Below, piece after piece: positions 10,897 to 20,444 of a DNA stretch of 64,000 nt; positions within the stretch are counted from its first letter, which is position 1, and each line of letters begins with the position of its first letter. The notes below the pieces were generated by a model. It was not told where the DNA came from. It saw only the letters and a list, made by a program, of their open reading frames with translations, and searched no databases. Source of the stretch: Strigamia acuminata (taxonomy: Eukaryota; Arthropoda; Chilopoda; Geophilomorpha; Linotaeniidae); NCBI GenBank assembly GCA_949358305.1, contig OX442319.1:5890001-5954000 (forward strand), given 5' to 3'. The position numbers and the translations under genes were made by a program.

Positions 10897-11311
10897 CTTC
10901 AGCAATCGTGCTGAAGCAAGATAAATTCTAGCTGGAATTCTTCTCAGCAAGAATAGAAAATATCCCGTGCCCACAGTCGTGCAGGCACAAGAAGGGAAAT
11001 CTCTCCGTGAATCACGGCAAGATCAAAATCCCACTGTTAAAGGCTTTTAACAGCAAGACAAAGCTCTCATGTTAACAATGTGTTAACATAAGAATGAGTC
11101 CAAAATATTACTAAAAATCACAAACTGCTCAAGGAAATTTTCTGGGTTTTTCAGTGGCAATTTTTGTCACATGACTTAGCAAAGTTTGGTTTTAGACTGA
11201 GGAGAAAAACTCCTCACAGGAAGCATTTCCTGTTGCAGAAAGCTCATGGGCTGGTTGCCCTGACAACCACCCATATGATTCCACTTTGTGCCTGACTTCC
11301 TTGTTCAGGCA
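10897..11311. repeat. Array of at least nine short hairpins, each of different sequence
   Basis: Hairpins in order: 10897-10916 (CTTCAGCA stem), 10967-10988 (GTGCC), 11005-11017 (CCGTGA), 11034-11053 (CTGTTAAA), 11069-11089 (ATGTTAACA), 11199-11215 (GAGGAG), 11217-11232 (CAGGAA), 11247-11273 (TGGG plus GGTTG nested) and 11289-11311 (TGCCTGA). Stems are 5-9 bp and loops are short. The sequences are unrelated to one another, so this is not a tandem repeat. Confidence 0.8.
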
Positions 11312-11990
11312 TAAAAAAAAACACAAAAAATATAAACTAAATCCAGACACATTTCTGGTAAGGAAAAAAATAAACTTTTAATCTTAACCCTTTCTAGTGA
11401 CCACTAGGGTGACTACATACTGTGTGAATTACTTTTAATGATAAGTTTATTGTTGTTTATTTACCTTATTTTAGTATTATTAGGCCTAATAATAGGCTTA
11501 ATACTGCTAAATAACAACTGGAATTAGAAAATTGTCTGCGCAGAATGGGATGCGCAGTACGAATTTAGCATCAAGATACCGTGAGCTGACTGTAGGTCAG
11601 TACACACTCTACAAGGGTAGGGCTGTCGTCGGGGCCATTGGGCAGTGTGTGTCAGTGATCGTAACATCCCAATTTTGTTTACACATAAATAAAGAATTTA
11701 GTTACCTTTTAAATTTACTCACGTGTGCTTGCCTCCATTTTTTTTTAGGTTTATTCAATTTCAATGCATCAATAAATATTAATTAAGCTATTTTTGAGTC
11801 AAGATCCACATATGTTACAATTTGAAAATTGCTTGTTTGGATCCAGAATAAAATTTATTGTTTTTCGCAATTACAGACACCAGTGATAAAATAATAAAAA
11901 GACGTGGAAAATATGTGAATCGCATTGAAACGATGCAATTAAAAGAATGAAACACATAACATACAATCAGATTTTTAATAAACAAACATT

Positions 11991-12803
11991 TCAAACGGAA
12001 ATATTCGCCAATTTCCGAACTTCTCTGTAGCACTGAATAACCTGACTTCCCACATCTGCTGGTAAAGTGGTTTGAAGTACAACCTCTACAAAAAAAAGTG
12101 TGATTATTACTATACACAAACCAAAACCTCAGTAAAATCAGAGAGCTAATTCACCTAAACTCTTCGAATGTAGTCCTTCTACCGGTACAAACATCGAATT
12201 TATAGATTTCATAATCATTTCCTCATTCTTTTCGGAACACATTCCCAACACATTCTTCAACATATTGATTTTGTGATCGTCAACTTTGTTTTTACTGCTG
12301 AATTCTTTAAACTCTTTCTATTAAAAATAGAACAACTCAAAATCTACCACAAAAAATACAAACTTGCATATAATTACAGATTTAAATAATTTTCCACACG
12401 TTGGTGCATCCGCAAAATCATAACCGTCTGCTTGGCAATAACTTAACTGTCCAAAAATAATTATTAAAAATTATGTTAAGCAAAGAAATAGTACTTACAT
12501 CGGCTTTTGCTACGGTGGTAAAGCAGCTACAGAGTTGCTGATGAAGCTGCAAATACAATTTAATTTTATATTTGTCGATTTATATTTTGATTACAAGTTA
12601 CTTTGCCGTCGTCTTGTTTGATTAAATTTTCCAACGCCTTGCAAGTTATGCTGATTGTTTTGTCGATCACATCACATTCCTAAAACAAATTAAAAAATTA
12701 AAAAACATAAGAATAACGTGCAATTGATTACCTCGGCGGAAATTGTGGTTGTTAAAACGATTAAAGCGAGGAGGAAATAACATTTGGAAGTCAAAGCAAA
12801 CAT
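11991..12803 (-). CDS. Secreted 8-cysteine protein, family copy 5
   Basis: Six-exon gene from the ATG at 12803 to the TGA at 11991. The signal peptide is MFALTSKCYFLLALIVLTTT plus ISAE. Exon 2 reads ECDVIDKTISITCKALENLI, with later CGC-equivalent, YC, TC, CSEKNEE and QCYREVRKLANIS segments. The upstream block CCACCTGCGCATCTGCTTTT is at 12931-12950. Downstream, GACACCAGTGATAAAATAAT at about 11876-11895 is the conserved 3'-flank element. Function unknown; secretion is inferred from the N-terminus. Confidence 0.76.
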
Positions 12804-13027
12804 CTTGAGTTGTGGAAATTCGAGTGACTTCTAAATAGAAATATTCGCTTAGACCTTGGATAAGTTTCCACTAATCAACTTTTCTAATTGTTTTGTAATT
12901 ATGAAATACATTGTAATCTCACGTTTGATTCCACCTGCGCATCTGCTTTTCAAAATCGGGAATTATTTATATGACGTCACGAAGCTATAAATTAATAACA
13001 AAGATATTGTTTTTGTTTTTTTCACTG

Positions 13028-13736
13028 AATAAAGGGGCGGGCTGTGGCAGCTGTCAGTTACCGAAACGGATTAAGTCGCAGATGATCAGTTAATCCCCTT
13101 AAAAGCCCTAAACTTTGAGACGACTGAGCAAGATGAGGATCCTCCAAGTCAAACTGTAAGCATCCATTGGGGTCAGAAGAACCACAATAAGAACACCAAT
13201 ACGGAATAGGATTGGCATGTTCATGTTTCATTCATTTTCACTTTAGTCTTAAGTTTCCATCCATTGTAATACATCAAACAATATATATATGGTTGCCTAG
13301 GACTGGCTCCTAAGCAGCCTCAACCCGTTCGACAGCATGAACGTATTATTTTAATGGCGCGATGTGATTGGTTGAGATCTATTGATGTCGGTTCGTTTCC
13401 TCCACAAAGTTTTCAAGGTTTTTTTTTATTTTTTTCCTTTGGATGTATTTTATCATGATCCTGACGTTTTTTCATGTATTTTCTCATTATTCTGATTTAT
13501 TTCATATATTTTCTCATGATTCTGACGTTTTTTCATGTATTTTATCATGATTCTGATGTTTTTTCATAAATTTAATCACGATCCTGACGTTTTTTCATGT
13601 ATTTTCTCATTATTCTGATTTTTTTCATGTATTTTCTCATGATTCTGACGTTTTTTCATGTATTTTCTCATGATTCTGACGTTTTTTCATGTATTTTCTC
13701 ATTATTTTGACGTTTTTTCATATATTTTCTCATGAT
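13028..13736. repeat. Repeat module, copy A, with 31-bp minisatellite
   Basis: 13,028-13,420 is a unique-sequence module (phrases CGAAACGGATTAAGTCGC, CCATTGGGGTCAGAAG, GGTTGCCTAGGACTGGCTCC) repeated at 15,143. From about 13,430 it runs into about ten units of TTCTGACGTTTTTTCATGTA-type sequence (unit about 31 bp). No coding capacity is seen. Confidence 0.8.
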
Positions 13737-13738
13737 TC

Positions 13739-13915
13739 AAGAGGTATTGTTAAGAAAAATGCTGAAATGTTATCAATTTTGTCACAATTGGATGAGGCAA
13801 GATTTAAACGGTATGCAAGAATGGACAAGAAAGACTTTAATAGTTTGCTGGATGCGATAAAAAATCATCCATGCTTTAACTCAAAATTTGGCCGACCACA
13901 ATTGCCTGCATGGTA
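13739..13915 (+). pseudogene. PIF/Harbinger-type transposase N-terminal fragment
   Basis: From the ATG near 13,759 the frame encodes about 50 residues: ILSQLDEARFKRYARMDKKD, then FNSLLDAIKNHPCF and GRPQLPAW, ending at a TAG where the family would continue with a QLA.AL.RFG segment. This arrangement (a helical FxxLLxxIxxHPxF segment, then RPQxP) resembles Harbinger DDE transposases. The fragment stops before any catalytic residue, so it is a remnant. The assignment is by eye from a short stretch. Confidence 0.45.
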
Positions 13916-13932
13916 GAACCAAGGACACTTTT

Positions 13933-14383
13933 TTAACACAATACCTGAAATTAAAAAAAAATTAATAAAGAGTTATTAAAATAATTAAAATTTATAATAA
14001 TATGATAATAAATTACTTTTGAAAGATTCTTCTCCCTCTTCAGCCAACACACCCTGCCCTGTTTCTAACATCCACTTTTTGGTGTCCATGTAGCACTTTT
14101 TTAAAGAATTTTCCTTGGAAAATAAGCTGTTTTTGGACCGGTCAGATAAGCCACATTCTATAAACCACCTGCTTAAATATTCCTTCGTCTTTTCACCAGG
14201 ATACTAAAAAAACCAAATAAATAAAGTAAATAAAGATTGCAGTAATGAGTTTAAAATTTTATTTAATCTTACATTTTTGTTACTTCCCATGCAGTTGTCT
14301 GCTAGCCATTGAGCTAAGCAAATATTTTCAGCATTTGAGTAAAGTTCCTTTTTCTTTGGAATTGCTTTCTTTTTTGAACCCAT
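13933..14383 (-). CDS. Small three-exon hypothetical, possibly transposon-associated
   Basis: Exons: 14273-14383, 14017-14203 and 13933-13944, with GT-AG boundaries, give about 102 aa. The N-terminus is Lys-rich (MGSKKKAIPKKK), followed by a probably helical segment with AQWLADNC and YLSRWFIECGL, and an acidic end. The Trp spacing is vaguely Myb/SANT-like, which would suit the second ORF of a Harbinger element, whose transposase remnant lies directly next to it on the other strand. The function is inference only; the gene may not be expressed. Confidence 0.35.
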
Positions 14384-14399
14384 GTTGTTTTTCACTTGG

Positions 14400-15142
14400 A
14401 TAATCCTCTATAAATAAATAAATATTAAATACATAAAACTATTAAAAATTAAATTATAATTTTTATTAAAAAAAAAATCAATTTTCAGATTAATTTTAAA
14501 TAAGAAAAATTATTCACGCTCATTCATGCTCATTCCCGCTCATTCATTCACGCCATTCACGCCATTCACACTCAAAAAGTAAGTGGCATCTCATTATTTT
14601 GTTTTGTTGTGTTGCAGAATGTATTATTGTGCTTAAAAAGTTACAACAAAAGTTAAAAGGGGTAATAAATTAAACAATACAGACCTCTCAAGCCGTTAGT
14701 TAAAATGAAGTGGAGGATAAAATGGCTGCCTGTTGACTAGTAAAAAACACAAAATCTGGCTAAAACAGATTATCTTCTAAATTGTTCCATTTGGAGTTTT
14801 TATGTTTTTGTGTGTTTTTAGGCTTGTAAACACAAACACTAGTGGAATTGACATTATGAAATACAAAAACAAACACCTAAACACAAAGAAAACACAACAT
14901 TTTGAATGCAGATTATTTGAAGTGTTTTGAATTTGTGTTTACAAAATTTCTGCTATCCAAATGCCATCAAAACACAAACAATCCTCCCTAAACACTCAAC
15001 TAAAACGCTACTTTTGAAGTATTTATGTTTTGTCATGTTTTTGAGTCAAAAACACAAACATTTGAGGAAATGACATCATCTAACCAAAACACAAACACCT
15101 AAAACACTTAAAACACGACTTTTTGAATGAAGCTATGAAAAA
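14400..15142. other. AT-rich spacer with AAACAC-type inverted repeats
   Basis: Around 14,515-14,575 short tandem copies of CATTCACGCTCATTCATGC occur. Around 14,800-15,120 many copies of AACACAAACAC / GTGTTTTTGTG occur in both orientations. No gene is seen. Confidence 0.5.
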
Positions 15143-16055
15143 AGGGGCAGGCTGTGGCAGCCGTCAGTTACCGAAACGGATTAAGTCGCAGATGATCAGT
15201 TAATCCCCTCAAAAGCCAAATACTTTGAGATGACGGAGCAAAGTGAGGTGAGGATCATACAAGTCAAACCTAAAGCATCCATTGGGGCCAAAAGAATACT
15301 AATAAGAAAACAAATACGGAGTAGGACTGGCATGTTCACGCTTCATTCATTTTCACTTTAGTCTTAAGTTTCCATTTATTGCAATACTTCAAACAATACA
15401 TATATGGTTGCCTAGGACTGGTTCCTAAGCAACCTCAACCCGTTCGCCGGCATAAACGTATTATTTTAATGGCGCGCTGTGATTGCTTGAGATCTATTGA
15501 TGTCGGTTCGTTTCCTCCACAAAGTTTTCAAGGTTTTTTTAAAGTTTTTTTTCCTTTGGGTGTATTTTATCATGATTCTGATGTTTTTTCATGTATTTTC
15601 TCTTTATTCTGACGTTTTTTCATGTATTCTCTCATGATTCTGACGTTTTTTCACGTTTTTTCTCATTATTCTGACGTTTTTTCATGTATTTTCTCTTTAT
15701 TCTGACGTTTTTTCATGTATTCTCTCATGATTCTGACGTGTTTTCATGTTTTTTTCTCATGATTCTGATGTTTTTTCATCTATTTTCTCATTATTCTGAC
15801 GTTTTTTCATTTATTTTCTGACGTTTTTTCATGTATTTTCTCATTATGCTGACGTTTTTTCATTTATTTTCTCATTATTCTGACGTTTTTTCATTTATTT
15901 TCTCATTATTCTGACGTTTTTTCATTTATTTTCTCATTATTCTGACGTTTTTTCATTTATTTTCTCATTATTCTGACGTTTTTTCATTTATTTTCTGATG
16001 ATTTTGACGGTTTTTTTAATGAATTTTCTCGTGATTTTGACGTTTTTTTTAATGA
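15143..16055. repeat. Repeat module, copy B, with 31-bp minisatellite
   Basis: A second copy of the 13-kb module, clearly over 85% identical by eye across about 390 bp, followed from about 15,560 by about 16 units of the TTCTGACGTTTTTTCATGTA type. Some units carry TTTATTTTCTCATTATTCTG variants repeated almost perfectly, showing local homogenisation. Confidence 0.8.
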
Positions 16056-16827
16056 ATTTGTTTTAAATACTGATAGTCACTCTGATTTCCAACACACGGC
16101 GGCGTTACTGTGGCGATCCACGAAAATCTCGGAAGGAAACCACAACAGAAATCGCAGTTTGTGGTTGGGGACTCGTGAACCATAATCATTTTGTTATCAG
16201 TTTAAGAAGCAATAAATTATCTTTCTTCATTTTGAACAACTAATGACAAGGAACAGTTTGGTTCGACTACGAGGGTGTAATGACCACTAAAAGAAAACCA
16301 TTTAAACAGGAAAAAAATACTTCCTTATTTGTCTTGTTTTCCTGATTGATGCTTAGTGAATTGCATAAAAAAAATCCACAAAATACACATTGAAAGCATT
16401 CTTCATTTGAAATTGACTTTTCCATTCTATATAATTTATTTTTTCGTCATCTCTTCATCAAAACTTTCATATTTTTCTCTCATTAATTTGAAATTTTGAC
16501 ACCATCTACAATTTATTCATTTTTTCGACAAAAATACAAAACTGCTGACATTTTACTCATTAAATTTACTCGACTCGATTAGCTAATCTGGATGGCAAAT
16601 CAACTGAGACAAAATTCACCATTTGTCCTGAAAGGAAATTATTTGTTAGGGCAGGAAATTGTCATCAATATGAGTGTACAAATTTCAATAATTTTCCATT
16701 TGACCTTAACGCTTCGATAACTAGTTTGCCGAGACACCAACAACCACATCCACACACAATCCTGGATATTTTCACTTTTTTCAAATCCTGTTGACACCAC
16801 AGTCGAAAAACCTTCCCAGAACCAAAA

Positions 16828-17868
16828 ATGGGACTCAAAACCAACTACTTAACATACACAACAACTCTCTTACTAATATTCACCAACCTACAACCTGCAT
16901 CAACCAATGGATATGGCCAAAACGGAAACAACGGCCCATATAACCCATACAACCCTTACCCATACCCATGCCAGTGCCCCTATCCACCAAATCCTAACCC
17001 TAATCCTCTCAATCCAACATCGCCAACAAATGTCGTTGCTTTCGCCTTTACTAGAGCCAGGAAAAACAACCAATGTTTAAATCTACACATGTGCTTCCTA
17101 CAGTTTGATAATGAGGTAACAAATTACTTTTCAGGGAACATTTCATGTCTTAAACTTCTTATATTTTACAGGTCACCAAAATCAACGCTGTAACTTATCC
17201 CAGTTATGGCGCTTTTCAATCTGTTACTCCCGGACTCTATTTTTTCACCTTCTCTTTGGCTTTGGGAGGCTCAAACGCACCTCGAGTGTCCTTAAGAAGA
17301 AATAATGACATTATAGCTTCGGTTAATGGCACTGCTCCGCCCAGTGGATCTTCGCAACACTTCCCCGTAACTAGTAGTATATTATTGCAGTTACAGCCGC
17401 AAGATGCTGTTTACATTGTGGTAATAATATCAAATAAATTTAAAATATTTGTAGGTGTTATTACGTTTTCTTGATTTTTTTTTTTAAAGATTGAAGATGG
17501 TGATGTAGTGGAGAGCAGTAACAATCTTCAAGGACCTTTGAATTCATTTTCTGGTTATTTAGTTGCTCCTATTGTAAGTGAATTAAATATTTTGGTAGAT
17601 TTGAAATTAATTTGTGTAATTTTGTTGTCAGGTTCCTGCTAACTCGACGTTAAATCCGGGAGGAGGTGGTGGTGTTGGTGCGCCGGGTTCGGCAGGTTTT
17701 CCTGGACCGAATGTTGGGTTTAATAATAATGGGAATGATGCGAATCGTAATGGATTTAATTTGTTAAATCCTTCTGCTAATGTTTTTCCGAGTAATGTTA
17801 ATGGAATGCCGCCGTTTCGTATTGGGCGGGATGATGTCGTTGGTGATTATGAAACTATTGAAGAATAG
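16828..17868 (+). CDS. Secreted C1q-domain protein 1
   Basis: Four exons: 16828-17115, 17172-17420, 17490-17573 and 17632-17868. A signal peptide (residues 1-27, LLLIFTNLQPAST) is followed by an Asn/Pro/Tyr-rich linker with CQC. The globular C1q domain then spans exons 1-3: VVAFAFTR, FDNEVTKINAVTYP, GAFQSVTPGLYFFTFSLAL, LLQLQPQDAVYIV and FSGYLVAP, all core positions of the fold. Exon 4 adds a Gly/Asn-rich tail (GGGGGVGAPGSAGFPGPN) with a few collagen-like triplets after the domain rather than before it. C1q-like proteins trimerise and often act as extracellular pattern-recognition or adhesion factors; the specific role here is unknown. An AATAAA lies at about 17,934. Confidence 0.82.
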
Positions 17869-18148
17869 AATTTTTTGCAGTTTTTTAACAGAATTAAATT
17901 TTTATCCACGTTCTTGTATATATTTTCTCACGAATAAAAATGATTTTTAAAAATTTTTAAAGATTTTTAGGCAATTTTCGCAATTTTTGCAATTTTTTTT
18001 TAATTTTAAGTTAAAATAAGAAGAAAAAAATGCGGAGTGAGTTTTCTCAATTGTGGCAAATGGAGAGAAAAACTCCCAAATTCGTTTGCCTGGTGGGCAA
18101 CGCGAAGAAAAAAACAGAGGGATGAATGAACTCGTGCTCTTGTGAATC

Positions 18149-18156
18149 TATAAAAG
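18149..18156 (+). promoter_or_regulatory. TATA box and 5' UTR exon of C1q gene 2
   Basis: TATAAAAG lies about 30 bp before a probable start site near 18,180-18,190. A strong donor CAAG/GTAAGT at 18,219/18,220 and an acceptor TTTTTTTTTAG ending at 18,455 define a non-coding first exon and a 236-bp intron. The start codon follows at 18,472. Confidence 0.7.
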
Positions 18157-18471
18157 CAGGATTGGTCAAGGTTACCGAAAGAATTCAAACTCTGCACTTT
18201 CACTCGGAAAGTGCACAAGGTAAGTTCAACTCGCATTTTAACTCGCATTCAAGTCAATAAACTTGAAATGAAAATCGTTCTTAATTTTTAAACACTTTTA
18301 AAGGAAGTAGAATTCAAATTAGATGATAAAATGAATTAATAGTCCCAGTTAATATCAATAAAAACAAATTTCTTCTTTATTTTGAATTTAAAAATTTTGT
18401 AATTTTGTAAATTTACAATTTTGTGTCAAAAAAATAATTTATTGTTTTTTTTTAGACGTTTGCTTCACAAA

Positions 18472-19439
18472 ATGTATTCCATCAGGATTATTGCAATATT
18501 ATTATGCTGTGTATACACAAATACAATCGTGTCTCAGCCACCTCCAGCTGGTGGAAGCACTTTTACTGGAACATATGGAAGTCCCACCGTAGTTGCATTT
18601 TCCTACAACAGAGGATTTGTTACTAACGCAAATAGTAACATGAGATACATTAGATACCAAAACGAGGTAAGATATCTTCTTGACCTTGTGTTTTCAAACG
18701 AAAGTGAGAACTACTTTTTAACGCGCCATCATTTCTATATCCGTGCCATTAACCCTTCAATGTCAAAGAACCAAAACGAAAAATAAATTGCTTTTTACTC
18801 AGAAAAAAAACACAGGATGACATCAGGTTTTTCAATTGAATTTTATTTATTTATTTTTCTTTCTTTTCACTTTCCAGTTGACAAATGTAAATGCTGATTT
18901 TCGGAACGAGTATGGCACGTTTGTGTGTCAACAACCCGGACTCTATTTCTTCGCGTTCAGCGCTTTGTCAAATGCGGTTGATGATTATCGCATTGTACTG
19001 AAGAAAAATTTCGACTCTATCGCAACGATTTATGCGAGCAAACTGGACTATACGATGTCGTCACAGACGGCCATTTTGAATTTAAAAGGAGGAGATATTG
19101 TGTATCTTCAGGTGGAAGAGGGCTCCATTTTTGAATCGTCCGTTCAAACTCGAGCTTATGCCTCGTTTAGTGGATACATAATATCTGCTGGAAATTACGA
19201 CAGAAGCAATTTGCATCAACAGGTAAAAAATATATTTTAAAAAAATTTAAAATTTAAAATATTTAGTGATTGAAGTATTTTTAATTGAATAAAATTTTAA
19301 TTATTTGCAGAATCATTTCTCCAATCCAGGCATGCCAGGCATGCCAGGCAATCAATCCCCTATGTTATCTTACGACCCGGATGGTATATCCATGAACACT
19401 GACGTATGGAAACTCCTTGGATTGCAGAGATCAGCGTAA
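18472..19439 (+). CDS. Secreted C1q-domain protein 2
   Basis: Three coding exons: 18472-18666, 18878-19222 and 19311-19439, about 222 aa. The signal peptide is IIAILLCCVYTNTIVSQ. The C1q fold is marked by TVVAFSYNRGF, then LTNVNADF, GTFVCQQPGLYFFAFSALS, a DDYRIVLKKN strand, ILNLKGGDIVYLQVEEGS and FSGYIISA. The C-terminal exon contains a tiny collagen-like run (PGMPGMPGN). It is a tandem paralogue of the gene 0.6 kb upstream, on the same strand and with the same exon break after the first strand. The start at 18,472 is chosen because a further in-frame ATG upstream lies before the 3' splice site of the 5' UTR intron. An AATAAA is at about 19,480. Confidence 0.82.
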
Positions 19440-20171
19440 TATATTTGGTAATTTTGGTCTAGAAAGTCCAAAATTGTAAATAAAAATATGAGAGGAAAAA
19501 AATCAAATGAAAATGAGTCATAAAAAGGTGTTGGAATTGAAAATCATGAAATATTTATGTTCTGTATTACTCACTTTTTTTAATCATTATGTCAGTTGAT
19601 TATTCATACACATTAAATAAAGCAATCTTAAATTAATTTATGTTGTTTTTATTTATATTTATTTATTATTATTATTTATTTATTCACTCCACATAAAAAA
19701 TAGCTTTAATTTTTTTGCTTTCTCATTTTTTAAATTGAAAGTCTTATCAAATTATAAGTATGTTGAAGCAGACATGACCTTGGACAAGGTTAAACATAAA
19801 ACAACTGCAGCCAGAGTGCAAGTACAGGAAGTGTAATCACAAAGCAACAAGCCGTATGATGACTAATAATAACTGATTTTAGAGTTTTCTTCGTTTAGGC
19901 TTAAAAGGAAACGTTAGCAACTGTCTTGAGATTTTTTTGTTTGTAATTTTTATCAACAGATGACAGCACGCGAGCAACTGACGTTTTTTCTTGAAATTTC
20001 TGTGAGTTTTAATTGGTTATTCAAATTAGATGATAAGGCATTTGTTAGTTTGCATTTTTGTCTTTCGCTTAGTTTTTCATTCGTTTTTTTCCGGCTCGCG
20101 AGCGAAGAACACGGCATTTTGAGGTGAGTTCTACTCTAATTTGTTGGTTTTTAGCTTTCATTTAGCGTTTT
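19440..20171. other. Intergenic; possible non-coding first exon at the right end
   Basis: No coding region. Near 20,080-20,124 a GC-richer stretch (CCGGCTCGCGAGCGAAGAAC) is followed by GAG/GTGAGT, which looks like a first exon and donor. The Ty3-type element would then sit in that gene's first intron. No downstream exon could be confirmed. Confidence 0.35.
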
Positions 20172-20176
20172 CATAA

Positions 20177-20308
20177 TGTGATATTCTGTGAAATGACTGA
20201 CATGCGCTCCATTCTAATGCTCGCTAGCAAGTGCTCTTTAATTCTCTAAACGGCCTTGTCATCGGCCTTGATCACTAACGCCATCTAGTGGCCTATTACA
20301 ACACTACA
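20177..20308 (-). repeat. 3' LTR of the Mag-like element
   Basis: 132 bp, reading TGTAGTGTTGTAATAGGCCA at its start and ending TATCACA on the minus strand. It matches 24845-24976 base for base as far as I could compare. It includes the CTCF-like site 20277-20291. Confidence 0.93.
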
Positions 20309-20320
20309 TCCCTCCCCCCA
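20309..20320 (-). other. Polypurine tract of the Mag-like element
   Basis: TGGGGGGAGGGA on the minus strand abuts the 3' LTR, the standard plus-strand primer site in LTR elements. Confidence 0.85.
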
Positions 20321-20444
20321 ATACAACTGTAATAAATTAGAATAAAAGGAATGTACAATATTAATTTACAATTCGAGCACAAGACATTATCACATCAAAT
20401 ATTAAATTTCACAATAAAGTCACTATTTTCACCAAATTGTTCCT

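Larger units (their letters stand above)
9981..11600. mobile_element. Long-terminal-inverted-repeat (foldback-like) element
   Basis: The left arm 9981-10132 (starting CTGACTACAGTCAGC) is the reverse complement of 11449-11600 with about 90% identity by eye. Matching phrases include GGTATCTTGATGCTAAAT, CTGCGCATCCCATTCTGCGC and CTAATTCCAGTTGTTATTTA. The 1.6-kb element holds a nested MITE and an array of hairpins, and no convincing transposase. I could not define a clean target duplication. Confidence 0.8.

Noticed and set aside
10629-10974. 80-codon ORFs on both strands inside the long-TIR element
   Set aside because: Overlapping, mutually exclusive, no motif; composition of a GC-richer non-coding interior.
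13420-16055. Regular short repeats considered as a CRISPR array
   Set aside because: Units are contiguous and variable with no unique spacers, and the genome is eukaryotic; this is a minisatellite.
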